Shown here piece by piece: positions 16,923 through 24,403 of a DNA stretch of 34,000 nucleotides. Under the pieces are notes generated by a model, which saw only the letters and a list, made by a program, of their open reading frames with translations, ran no database searches and was not told the origin of the DNA. Numbering within the stretch: position 1 is the stretch's first letter; every line of letters starts with the position of its first letter. Position numbers and translations under genes: made by a program. Origin of the DNA: an uncultured Blautia sp. (GTDB lineage Bacteria; Bacillota; Clostridia; Lachnospirales; Lachnospiraceae); the NCBI GenBank assembly GCA_900551075.1, contig URVB01000041.1:1-34000 (forward strand), given 5' to 3'.

Positions 16923-17335
16923 AGATCCCTTGTTTACGGGGGAGAGTTCCTAAAGCGTGACATATAAGCCTTTGTTTCCGCTTGCGCTGTGCGGCTTTGG
17001 TTCTTTTCATGCGTCCGGCACATTCCGGGCCGGATTTCCCACGGTTGGATTTGGGGAGAAAATACCCGCCATACTCGATACAGCGTTTCCTGTCTGCCCG
17101 GTACTGCGGGTAATCCGTTTGAACAGCTTCCCGTTGGGCAGCGTCCTGTTTGAGAGCATTTACGGTGGCTTTTGCCCGCTCTAAGCAGTCTTTTAGGCTG
17201 CGGAGGTGTCCCTGTTGGGGTAGGGGCTTTTCGGCGGCTCCTGCGGCGTTCTGTGCGTTTTGGGTAAGTGTTTCCAGTACGGCGGCACGGTCAAAATCAT
17301 CACCCAATTTCCGGGCGGTGATGGGCTTCGTCCTG
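16912..17335 (-). pseudogene. relaxase C-terminal remnant
   Basis: About 140 codons read ITARKLGDDFDRAAVLETL, then a helical, basic tail (LKDCLERAKATVNALKQDAA, PQYRADRKRCIEYGGYFLPK, KRTKAAQRKRKQRLICHA). The KLGDDFDRAAVLE stretch resembles the region after the catalytic domain of mobilisation relaxases, and the gene directly follows MobC, the usual order. The N-terminal relaxase domain with its Tyr and His motifs is missing, apparently deleted at the junction near 17335. A nonfunctional relic of a mobilisable element. Confidence 0.55.
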
Positions 17336-17691
17336 TTGTAACAGTTTCCCGGAAAAGTCCTCAAAGGAAACGGCAGAGGACAGGGCGGCTCGCACTTCCC
17401 CGGAAAGTGTGTGATAGGGTGCGCCGTACTGGTTCAAACAGCGGGCAATCTGATTGAGATTGTTTCTGATTTTCCCGTATTCTGCTGTGAGTTTTCCAAC
17501 GGCAGAAGTTCATCATTGACCGGGGAAACGGTAATGACCGGGCATATCCTCGACTTGGTTAGAGCTTGCCGGATATATTCGGCTTGGCTCATTTGGCAGA
17601 GGGAAACACGCTCGGAAAACTCGGTGTACTCTTCCTCGGTCATGCGTGTTTTGATTATTCGGCTTCGGTAGGGCGTGTTGTATCTTTTCAT
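17300..17691 (-). pseudogene. MobC-like mobilisation protein, frameshifted
   Basis: The ATG at 17691 has GGAGG upstream. The sequence MKRYNTPYRSRIIKTRMTEE and EYTEFSERVSLCQMSQAEYIR is a MobC/relaxosome accessory N-terminus with a ribbon-helix-helix look. One missing base near 17502 shifts the frame. Correcting it gives VGKLTAEYGKIRNNLNQIAR, CLNQYGAPYHTLSGEVRAAL and FEDFSGKLL, the expected MobC C-terminus, which then runs into the relaxase scar. It would have helped relaxase bind oriT. The oriT-like repeat lies just upstream. Confidence 0.75.
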
Positions 17692-17771
17692 GGTCGTAAA
17701 CCTCCTATCATAGGTGGATATTTTAAAGCGGCTGGAGCCGCAAAAAGGCTGGCCTGGGGTGGCAGCCCCAA

Positions 17772-17831
17772 CAAGATTCCCACGGTACAAAATGAGCGGT
17801 AAGCGAAATTTGGTACTGTGGCAGAATCTTG
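17772..17831. repeat. long inverted repeat, probable oriT relic
   Basis: CAAGATTCCCACGGTACAAA and TTTGGTACTGTGGCAGAATCTTG form an imperfect 20-22-bp inverted repeat around a 16-base centre. It lies about 80 bases upstream of mobC, the normal place for oriT. A GC-rich GGGCTGCCACCCC-type stretch borders it on the mobC side. The nick site cannot be assigned by eye. Confidence 0.6.
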
Positions 17832-18180
17832 CTCTTAAAAATCGGCGGCTTCCTCTGTGTGGGCTTTTGTCAATACCTTTAGTACCGGGAAAAAGGATTT
17901 TGCCAAAGCAGCGGCGATAATTCTCCCTCTAATACCTACAACACCACACAAGGCAGAATGGACGGTGATTTGCGGATTTGCCAAACGGGAGAGGGAATTT
18001 CTTTCTATCCCCATTTGCACGGCATAATACTGGCGATTTTTCAAAATGCCAAAAATGAGCGCAAAAAAACAGGAGACCTTTTATGATTTCCTGTTCAGGG
18101 TGCTGCCTGTTATTGGCGGCGGTTATTCAGTTTTTATGTAGCTGCAGTTTTACAAACCAGAAGTTGTATGTGAAGAAGTT
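17832..18180. other. 350 bases without a supported gene
   Basis: Lies between the oriT-like repeat and the alpha/beta-hydrolase-like gene. Reading frames on both strands are short and lack ribosome sites or recognisable families. CAAACCAGAAGTTGTA (18153-18168) recurs with one mismatch at 19372-19387. It probably belongs to the decayed mobilisable element. Confidence 0.5.
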
Positions 18181-18903
18181 TTAATGTCTAATAAAATCCA
18201 ATGTCCTTTCGATAATTTCCCTTGTATATTCATCATCATTAGCATAATCAAAACCATGAACGCCTTGAGGGTGGATTAAGAGTTCAGCCGTATAATTATA
18301 TTTGGAGGCATTTTCTAAAAACCAGTTATTGCATGAAGCAGGAAACATTTTATCAAGATTTCCCAATGGGATTAAAAACTTCATATTCTCACATTTATCA
18401 AGTTTTGTATTTTCACTGATTTTTCCATAATACAACACCAATTTTCTAATCTGTGGATATTTTAACACACAATTTATTGTATTCTTTACAGCTCTGCAAA
18501 GCGGAAACACACATATTTCATTAACAGCAATTCCAAGTTCTTTGGCATGAACGAACAAATAATCCATCATTGCAAAAATATCTTCGCTTTTGCCCGAACG
18601 CCAGTTAAACGTAATTCCAATCAAATTATTTACTGCCACCAATTCGCCCCAAGATGTGAAGCAAGGGTAGGACTTATAATTTCGTTTTATTGCTCCACCG
18701 CCATTAACGAATAAAACTGTCTTATGGTGAAATGCTTCAAAGTCTTTCGGGTAATAAATATCAAAAGTCTGTGCTGTCGAATTGTTAATGCAATAAGGAA
18801 TATCATTCTTAATTATAAGGAATTCTTCACCATGATATGGATAAGCTACTGGTGGAATGTTTATAGATTTCTTTATCGCTGTTTCGATTGAATAATTCCC
18901 CAT
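18181..18903 (-). CDS. alpha/beta-hydrolase-like protein, nucleophile motif degenerate
   Basis: A 240-residue protein with an alpha/beta-hydrolase plan: DIYYPKDFEAFHHKTVLFVN followed by the GGG oxyanion-type loop, FNWRSGKSEDIFAMMDYLFV before the elbow strand, and a C-terminal HPQGVHGFDYANDDEYTREI holding a plausible catalytic His. Where family members have G-x-S-x-G, this protein reads VFPLCRAVKNTI, so the serine nucleophile is missing. Cys could in principle substitute, but the glycine elbow is gone too. It may be inactive or recruited to another role. It sits among mobile-element scars, 12 bases after a broken serine hydrolase on the same strand. Confidence 0.7.
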   Translation of the reverse strand: MGNYSIETAIKKSINIPPVAYPYHGEEFLIIKNDIPYCINNSTAQTFDIYYPKDFEAFHHKTVLFVNGGGAIKRNYKSYPCFTSWGELVAVNNLIGITFNWRSGKSEDIFAMMDYLFVHAKELGIAVNEICVFPLCRAVKNTINCVLKYPQIRKLVLYYGKISENTKLDKCENMKFLIPLGNLDKMFPASCNNWFLENASKYNYTAELLIHPQGVHGFDYANDDEYTREIIERTLDFIRH

Positions 18904-18929
18904 ATATGTATCTCCTTACATTTTGTTTT

Positions 18930-19330
18930 TCCTTTTGCGTAACTTCCCGATAAATTCTGATAAACTGGAAGTTATAAGTCTGTCGGACAAATTTCTGAAA
19001 ATCAATTCGGTCAAACACTGTCGGTTTAAAATAGCCGGAAACCGCTGCTCCAATTCCTTTCGGGGATTGATATAAATAACATTTCCGCTATTGCCGATCG
19101 CCGCATAGCTTCCCTCATTTTCATCAATAATCCACCACAAATAACCATACTTCATATCACGAAATTTTTGGCCGCAACACAACCTGACCATTGTGCTTTC
19201 TTCAAGCCATTTTTCAGAAACAATATGCCTATTATAACACCCTTTTTCAGACAGAGCAATCCTATCTTTGACATTTCTTCAGCAAACAAACAAAGACCAT
19301 ATCCAGCAGCCCCCCTTATCGTTTATCATT
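18930..19330 (-). pseudogene. serine hydrolase (beta-lactamase-like) C-terminal remnant
   Basis: Pieces in shifting frames give AAGYGLCLFAEEMSKIGLLC, then RHIVSEKWLEESTM, YGYLWWIIDENEGSYAAIGN and SGNVIYINPRK, then after another shift GIGAAVSGYFKPTVFDRIDF. They are collinear with the C-terminal half of the intact serine hydrolase at 14.8-15.7 kb, which has the same YGYLWW and GNVIY landmarks. The N-terminal half with the SxxK nucleophile is missing. At least two frameshifts near 19060 and 19243 disable it. Confidence 0.8.
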
Positions 19331-19425
19331 TTTACTCCTTATCCGGTTTTTTTATTATAAATCTTCCTCTGCAAACCGGAAGTTGTAGCGCAATCTATGT
19401 TGTCTTACCAATTTTCTTTTGAATA

Positions 19426-19444
19426 CAGGGCGTTAATCGCCCTG
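19426..19444. repeat. small perfect hairpin
   Basis: CAGGGCG-TTAAT-CGCCCTG, a 7-bp GC-rich stem with a 5-base loop. It lies between the serine hydrolase remnant and the SnoaL terminator. It has only a weak T-rich tail, so its role is unclear. Confidence 0.4.
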
Positions 19445-19487
19445 TTGTTGTCTGAATATTGTCGTCCATGTTCCTCCTTTTAGCCGC

Positions 19488-19523
19488 AAAAAAAAGCGCA
19501 TAGTTTTGTTTACTATACGCTTT
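19488..19523 (-). terminator. Rho-independent terminator of the DUF1349-SnoaL operon
   Basis: Minus-strand AAAGCGTATAGT and ACTATGCGC pair with one mismatch around a short loop, followed by a run of eight or more T. It lies 47 bases after the SnoaL-like gene. Confidence 0.85.
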
Positions 19524-19569
19524 GACGCTGTGTTATTTATTTTGTTACAAGACAAATAGCCATTTTACG

Positions 19570-19965
19570 CTATTCCCTTGTTAAAAGTTCCTTAATTTGT
19601 GTATCTGGCCAATATCCCCATGATTCTACAATCAAGCCATTTTCCATGCGGAAAATTTCTAATGCCTCAAAAGTTATTTTTTTGCTTTGTGTGGAAACAT
19701 CATACATCCTGCCGCTGTATGTACCAGAAAATAATACCCTAACCGTCACTTTATTATTTTCCTCAATCAAATCCTGTATATCCACTTGCATATCTGGAAA
19801 CGACTTTTCTGTATTTTTAAGCACATTTACACACTCCTTGTTACTTCTTGCCGCACAAGGGCTGTTATCGTAATATTTATCTGATATAATTTCCAAAAGA
19901 CGATTATAATTATGATTAACATAACCCTCTATAAAAAATTCTGTAACTATGTCTTTATTTGTCAT
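19570..19965 (-). CDS. SnoaL-like (NTF2-fold) protein
   Basis: A 131-residue protein with the SnoaL/ester-cyclase pattern: IVTEFFIEGYVNHNYNRLLE, the KYYDNSP segment, then ECVNVLKNTEKSFPDMQVDI, VRVLFSGTYSG and the C-terminal FRMENGLIVESWGYWPD. This fold makes a small barrel pocket used by cyclases, isomerases and binding proteins; stand-alone bacterial copies are mostly uncharacterised. It is 11 bases downstream of the DUF1349 gene, so the two form an operon ending at the terminator. Confidence 0.85.
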   Translation of the reverse strand: MTNKDIVTEFFIEGYVNHNYNRLLEIISDKYYDNSPCAARSNKECVNVLKNTEKSFPDMQVDIQDLIEENNKVTVRVLFSGTYSGRMYDVSTQSKKITFEALEIFRMENGLIVESWGYWPDTQIKELLTRE

Positions 19966-19976
19966 TTATATATCCC

Positions 19977-20588
19977 CTATTCCTCATCAGGTGCTTGTCC
20001 ATCGTGTGGTAACCATTTACACTCAGTAACCTCCATATGGCTAAATATGGCTTTAAAAGAAGAGTCCTCAGGACTACATGCATAAACGCCAAATTTAACT
20101 ACACCCGCCGCCTTCCACATATGGCATATTCGCATTTGCTGAAAAACGTTGCCGTCTAAAGAACATTCTATGCAAAAATCATCTTCCCTGCGGCTCAGTC
20201 TGTACCACATAGTTTTTGTATCCGCACTTATTTCTGTTGTTGCCCAATCAGAATATCCATTGTTTGTTACAACACTTCCCAAATGTTGAAACTTCTCATT
20301 TTCATACTCAACTGAACCTTTTAACCAATTTTCGCTGTCAAGATACAAAACAATTCCACATTGGTCAAAACGGTGGCTGCTCCCTGCAAAATCTGTTTTT
20401 ACCACAAAAGAGAAGTATTTCTCATTAGTTTTCATTTGTAAAACAGGTGCATTATCATTACGAAAATGATAGTATGTACGCTGCCACAAATCTGTATGGG
20501 GTTTTGTCGTTATTTCAATTCTATCTGGGGAAATACTATAATTTTTAGGTGTTCTCTCCCATTCCAACTCATTAACATCAAACCGCAT
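19977..20588 (-). CDS. DUF1349 family protein
   Basis: A 203-residue protein matching the DUF1349 beta-sandwich (concanavalin-like) family: ISPDRIEITTKPHTDLWQRT, the conserved FSFVVKTDFAGSSHRFDQCG, IVLYLDSENWLKGSVEYEN, MWYRLSRREDDFCIECSLDG and FGVYACSPEDSSFKAIFSHM. The fold resembles carbohydrate-binding modules, but there is no signal peptide, so a cytoplasmic role is likely. Biochemical function is unknown. GGAGGGATTAGACA precedes the ATG, and a promoter with a repeated 10-mer lies 35-65 bases upstream. Confidence 0.88.
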   Translation of the reverse strand: MRFDVNELEWERTPKNYSISPDRIEITTKPHTDLWQRTYYHFRNDNAPVLQMKTNEKYFSFVVKTDFAGSSHRFDQCGIVLYLDSENWLKGSVEYENEKFQHLGSVVTNNGYSDWATTEISADTKTMWYRLSRREDDFCIECSLDGNVFQQMRICHMWKAAGVVKFGVYACSPEDSSFKAIFSHMEVTECKWLPHDGQAPDEE

Positions 20589-20622
20589 TGTCTAATCCCT
20601 CCAAATTTATATTTCTTGAATA

Positions 20623-20655
20623 CAATACTATCACAAAAGTACTGTCAATACTATC
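20623..20655 (-). promoter_or_regulatory. promoter with direct repeats before the DUF1349 gene
   Basis: On the minus strand GATAGTATTG occurs twice, 23 bases apart (20646-20655 and 20623-20632). The first copy overlaps a TTGACA -35 box (20644-20649); the second lies at the -10 region. This arrangement suggests a repressor binding on one face of the helix. Confidence 0.5.
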
Positions 20656-20675
20656 ATATTACTCTTAAATTTTCA

Positions 20676-20945
20676 TTATAATTCTTTCTCCCTCCGCTTA
20701 ATTCTGTTCTGCTGTCGGCTCTCATTCTGCTCCACACGCTCAAGGTTGGATTTGTTATAGCCTGTTACTTCCGCAAAGGCAAGGTCGTGGCACGTCCTTG
20801 CACGCTCATTTCTAAGCAATGGCATTTCCTTTTCAAGCTGTTCCCGTTCAGTCCTCCACGCTTTTGGGAGGGTATCTTTTCCTCCTCTGATAGCAATAAT
20901 TTCAAATCTGCCCTTGTACCCAACGCCATTAAGAATAAATCGCAG
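20676..20945 (-). pseudogene. C-terminal tail of a mobilisation/relaxase-like protein
   Basis: One minus-strand frame reads GVGYKGRFEIIAIRGGKDTL, PKAWRTEREQLEKEMPLLRN, DLAFAEVTGYNKSNLERVEQ and NESRQQNRIKRREKEL. It is a highly charged helical tail like those ending mobilisation proteins in clostridial elements. There is no start or catalytic part; it abuts the truncated gene at 20929-21180. Identification by feel rather than a diagnostic motif. Confidence 0.4.
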
Positions 20946-21180
20946 AACCGAGCAACGGAATATCTGTTACATCGTCAATAATCCTGTCCAATGTCTCATG
21001 GTTGTTTACGGCATTACCGTACTTTTCCGAAAAGGCGTGACCACAGTCCATTTCAAAACCCAGTGCTGCACAGTCATCAGCCATATAATGGCCAACTAAT
21101 TCTATATAATTGATGTTCTGGTCTCTGAATTTATCGCACCACTTCACAGCAAAATCATGTATCTGTTTCATATCAGCCAC
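20929..21180 (-). pseudogene. truncated conserved small protein
   Basis: It begins MADMKQIHDFAVKWCDKFRD, QNINYIELVGHYMADDCAAL, GFEMDCGHAFSEKYGNAVNN and ends IDDVTDIPLLGSAIYS. I recognise it as the N-terminal part of a conserved clostridial protein of unknown function that normally continues well past the GSAIYSR region. Here it ends at the junction with the mobilisation-protein tail. A ribosome site (GGAGGTG) precedes the ATG. Probably cut by insertion of the mobilisable element. Confidence 0.5.
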
Positions 21181-21221
21181 TGTGGTACACCTCCAATCTT
21201 AATTATCGTTATATCTGTTTT

Positions 21222-22015
21222 TTAATCCTCATCTGAAACCGTTCCTGCTAATTCGATATATTCCTTCAACTTTTTCTGTAGCAGTTTCTTATCGATCAGC
21301 TTCAGGTTATATTCAGAAACCATAGTTGGAGAAAAACTACGGCTGAGAGCAAATTCTACAACCTTATCATCCTTGCTTGCACAGAGGATAACGCCTACAC
21401 TCGGATTTTCATTTTCTTTTTTACTTCACGGTCAAGGGCTTCAAAATAGAGATTTATCTTATCAACATACTCTGGCTTGAATTCTCCGATTTTTAGTTCA
21501 AATGCCACAAGGCATGAAAGTCCTCTATGGTAAAACAGCAGATCAATATAATAATCATGCTTTCCAACCTGCACACGATATTCTTCTCCGATGAAAGTGA
21601 AGTCTTTACTGACTTCAAGAATAAAATCTTTAAGATTTCGTATAATAGATTTCTGTAAATCACGCTCTGAAACAGTATCCGGAACATCAAGAAAATCAGG
21701 TACATAATTATCTGGAAAAATATTCAGCAGCTCATCCTCCAGAAAATTCTTCAGATAAATGGTGTTCCAATACGGCTGCTGTACCGGAGGACAATGATAT
21801 CCCCGAACTACCACGCCCGGATAGTCCTGACGATAAAACTGTCCGAAATCCGGCGTACATTTTAAAGTAATCTTATAGTCATGTGGATTGGGATAAATCT
21901 GCGCAAAAATCTTTTTATTCAGCCGATAGCAAATGGGGACATCTCCAAAAGGACTGTCCTCATAGGCTCTCCATTTGCCCAGGCAATAATTTTTGATTTC
22001 CTCTGTGTTCATCAT
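21222..22015 (-). pseudogene. YjbR/MmcQ domain fused to a YhcG-type PDDEXK nuclease, frameshifted at the end
   Basis: Residues 1-88 are a MmcQ/YjbR-like domain (YEDSPFGDVPICYRLNKKIF ... YHCPPVQQPYWNTIYL). Residues 90-206 are the C-terminal half of a DUF1016/YhcG nuclease (ERDLQKSIIRNLKDFILEVS, then D158 and E173-L-K175 in YYIDLLFYHRG...AFELK). A stop follows KKKMKIRV at 21395. Adding one A to a six-A run near 21421 restores the family ending ENENPSVGVILCASKDDKVV and MVSEYNLKLIDKKLLQKKLK, stopping at 21222. The YhcG N-terminal domain is absent. It could be a deletion-made chimera or a true fusion. It starts 4 bases after the DUF3795 stop. Confidence 0.75.
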
Positions 22016-22018
22016 TTA

Positions 22019-22393
22019 TCACCGCCTGCCTGTTTTTATAAACTCCATCAGCATTTCTACATCCTCAAAATCATCATAATCTCCATGAATCCCCTGTCTG
22101 TGGTAAATAGCCCCATTGCGTTCATTTCTTTCCAGACAATCCAGCAGCGCTTCTTCCCCGTATTTTTTTATAAATAACGTAAATGCATATGGTTTTATCT
22201 TACTTAATAAACCTCTTCGGCAATTTTCTTCACATTCAAAGCAATGCTTCAAGTCTCTTTCCAGAGAGCAGGTACGATTTTCACATCGGTCTTTATCCGG
22301 ACATTCTCCCGAATCACAACCAGAGCATGTCTCATTTTCAGAACAAAGGCAACAGGCAAGTCCGCACCTTGCAATCCCTAATTCTCTTTTCAT
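22019..22393 (-). CDS. DUF3795 family cysteine-rich protein
   Basis: A 124-residue protein: ELGIARCGLACCLCSENETC, GCDSGECPDKDRCENRTCSL, DLKHCFECEENC, then a short helical tail. The 13 or so cysteines in CxxC and CxC patterns in the first 60 residues indicate metal binding, zinc or Fe-S. DUF3795 proteins are widespread in Clostridia and uncharacterised. It overlaps the upstream DUF3795 gene by ATGA and is followed 3 bases later by the YjbR fusion, so it is within a translationally coupled operon. It appears intact. Confidence 0.88.
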   Translation of the reverse strand: MKRELGIARCGLACCLCSENETCSGCDSGECPDKDRCENRTCSLERDLKHCFECEENCRRGLLSKIKPYAFTLFIKKYGEEALLDCLERNERNGAIYHRQGIHGDYDDFEDVEMLMEFIKTGRR

Positions 22394-22827
22394 ATCCGTT
22401 CATTCCTCTCACTTCTCTGCATTTTCCCCTGACACTCACTGCACTCCGCATCATGGATAGAAATAATACCGCCGCACTTTGAACAGGTAAATTTCTCTTT
22501 TTGCTTCTCCATGAATATTTCCATTCCCTGTGCCTGTACCATACGGCTGTTTTCTAAAAGACTTGCATGATATCTGGTATTGTAGCTCTTCTCCAAGGAC
22601 TTCATCTGCCTGCAGGGATATTCCGGGCATTCATAGCAGTAAGACCATTCTTTTTCTATCACGCAATCTTTAATTTTACATTTCCGGCAATGTTCCGGCT
22701 TTCCTTCATCCCCTGGGATACAGCCGGCACACGGTTTCTTGTGATAGCAATGTTTATAGCACACCATGCAGTTCATTCCACAAGGTGCAAACATATCTGA
22801 ACTAATTCCTTCTATCGGCATTTTCAT
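22390..22827 (-). CDS. DUF3795 family cysteine-rich protein with C-terminal zinc ribbon
   Basis: From the ATG at 22827 (AGGAG upstream; family members begin near here) 145 residues: SSDMFAPCGMNCMVCYKHCY, KKPCAGCIPGDEGKPEHCRK, CKIKDCVIEKEWSYCYECPE. A helical part follows, then a distinct zinc ribbon at the end, FTCSKCGGIISIHDAECSECQGK. An in-frame ATG at 22893 overlaps the previous gene and could also be used. The added CxxC-x(n)-CxxC ribbon separates it from its neighbours. Metal binding is likely; function unknown. Its stop overlaps the next ATG. Confidence 0.85.
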   Translation of the reverse strand: MKMPIEGISSDMFAPCGMNCMVCYKHCYHKKPCAGCIPGDEGKPEHCRKCKIKDCVIEKEWSYCYECPEYPCRQMKSLEKSYNTRYHASLLENSRMVQAQGMEIFMEKQKEKFTCSKCGGIISIHDAECSECQGKMQRSERNERI

Positions 22828-22885
22828 GGCCGCATCTCTCCTCTCTCCTACATTTCTTTGCCTTTTGCAGGCTTCTTCCTCAGTT

Positions 22886-23407
22886 TTAAACATATCCCCT
22901 TCGATCGGATACCTCTTGAAGCAGCCCCGCCATGTGAACAGCTTTTTCTTTTACGGAAAGCCCCGTTTTCTTTTCTTTTATTCGCTCCATCACTCTTCGT
23001 AAATCATCCAGTTCCAGAAGGTTCACCGCAAGACAAAAGAGCGTTTTCTTGCGTCCGTCATTATAATCCTCAAGTAGCTCATTCAGAATAGTAACATTTT
23101 CCCTCTGCTCCGCCTGATATGCTTTTACACCGATTTCTTTCAATTTTCCAAAATCCCGGTATCTGTTGCAGTATGTAATAAAAGAATCATATTCTTCTTT
23201 CTTCGGATACTTTTCACACGGAAAGTTCTCACACTGATTGCAATATGCTATTTTTCCATGCTCCATACTGCATTTTGCTATTTTACAAGGCTGATTTCCC
23301 ACTCCGCCTCCACAGCCGGGACAGTATCCACCCAAGTGCATGGGACATAATCCGCAATTCAAGCTGCAGAGAGAAAACAACTGGTCTTCTCAGATAAAAT
23401 CTTTCAT
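22886..23407 (-). pseudogene. DUF3795 family protein with an in-frame TGA near the N-terminus
   Basis: An ATG at 23407 overlaps the preceding GNAT stop (ATGA). It reads MKDFI, then TGA, then EDQLFSLCSLNCGLCPMHLG, GYCPGCGGGVGNQPCKIAKC, IAYCNQCENFPCEKYPKKEE and on to a full C-terminus. Family members run through this point, so a sense codon such as CGA has probably become TGA. Translation could restart at the TTG at 23380, which would give a nearly complete 164-residue protein but has a poor ribosome site. All cysteine pairs are intact, so the change may be recent. Confidence 0.75.
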
Positions 23408-23793
23408 AATCCTATTTTCTCCATAATATGGTAACAAAGATAATCTCCGTTTTCTGTTTCAATTTTTTAAAAGCAATGAATTCTTTTTTCCAATATATCC
23501 ATTAGCCTGCTCCCATATCCCTTGCCCTGATGCTCAGGCAGGATAAACAATCTGCAGATTTCATTTTTCCTGATGCGCTCTGCTCCTACAATCTTTCCTT
23601 GTACCACCGCAAAATAGATATCTTCTTTATTCTTTACTTTTTCAATTTGCATCTCACTATGCAGTTCTGCAAAAAACTCCACAGCTCCCGCCAGATAATA
23701 CCGAGGGTAGATGGCTCGTACAGTTTCTTCTACGATTCTTGCTACCGTAGCAGAATCCTCTGTCTGCCTTAACTCTATAGTTGAATGAAACAT
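23404..23793 (-). pseudogene. GNAT acetyltransferase, 3' part deleted
   Basis: The ATG at 23793 follows GGAGGTTACAG. MFHSTIELRQTEDSATVARI, a sensor-like middle, and the acetyl-CoA motif LFILPEHQGKGYGSRLMDIL are good GNAT features. After EKRIHCF a stop appears, yet the next codons read KIETENGDYLCYHIMEKIGL, which is the normal end of such proteins and stops at 23404. A deletion of roughly 25-30 codons with loss of frame explains this. The final beta strands are missing, so activity is doubtful. Its end overlaps the DUF3795 start. Confidence 0.75.
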
Positions 23794-23835
23794 CTGTAAC
23801 CTCCAAATCAGAAACACTGAGATTCCCTTTTTCGC

Positions 23836-24357
23836 TTAAATATATCTTCTTACTTCTTTTCTATAACGCCTGTAATCCTCACCGAACTGTTTCTCACATT
23901 CTCTTTCCTCTGCAAGGACAATCCAATGGGAAGATATCTGAAACACCAAAATAATTCCTCCGAGAATCCATGATTCTGTCAGTAAAGCACATCCCATAAA
24001 ACATATAAAATACGACACATACATAGGATGACGGGAAAATCTATAAATTCCTTTCGTGTTCAGCCCCTCGGCAGAAGGAGATGAAAAACCAATAATGGAG
24101 ATCACACACAGCATCAACCCCAACAGATAGCATGTTGTTCCAGCCAAAAACAAACCTGAAAATTTTATCTGTACTTTTAAAAAACACAGATAGATAATTA
24201 TTGCCGTATTGGAAATTTGATAAAGCCAATACGCTGCCATTTCATTTCCAATCATTGGAGCAAAGTGAGCCGCACGCCGAACTGACTCCCTGTCCCGACA
24301 CCACAGTAAACCAAACCTGACTAGAAAAAATGGTACTAACAGGATAAAGCTATTCAT
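23836..24357 (-). CDS. isoprenylcysteine-methyltransferase-like (ICMT/PEMT) membrane protein
   Basis: From the ATG at 24357 (GGAAGGTGAAGAAA upstream) 173 residues with about four membrane helices and the family core: LNTKGIYRFSRHPMYVSYFI, then ILVFQISSHWIVLAEERECE and KQFGEDYRRYRKEVRRYI. The R-x-x-RHP-x-Y and EE...F-G-x-x-Y-x-x-Y motifs are those that bind S-adenosylmethionine in ICMT-like enzymes. Bacterial members have unknown acceptors, as bacteria lack prenylated proteins of the eukaryotic type. It lies in the same operon between two GNAT genes. Confidence 0.85.
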   Translation of the reverse strand: MNSFILLVPFFLVRFGLLWCRDRESVRRAAHFAPMIGNEMAAYWLYQISNTAIIIYLCFLKVQIKFSGLFLAGTTCYLLGLMLCVISIIGFSSPSAEGLNTKGIYRFSRHPMYVSYFICFMGCALLTESWILGGIILVFQISSHWIVLAEERECEKQFGEDYRRYRKEVRRYI

Positions 24358-24403
24358 TTTCTTCACCTTCCTCACAAATGATTCCTCTTGGAAAATTGCA
24401 CGC

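Noticed and set aside
19426..19444. Hairpin as a terminator of the SnoaL operon
   Set aside because: A better stem with a long U-run lies nearer to the gene at 19488-19523.
20623..20655. CRISPR-like repeat
   Set aside because: Only two 10-base copies without spacers of uniform size; better explained as operator sites. No CRISPR array was seen in the window.
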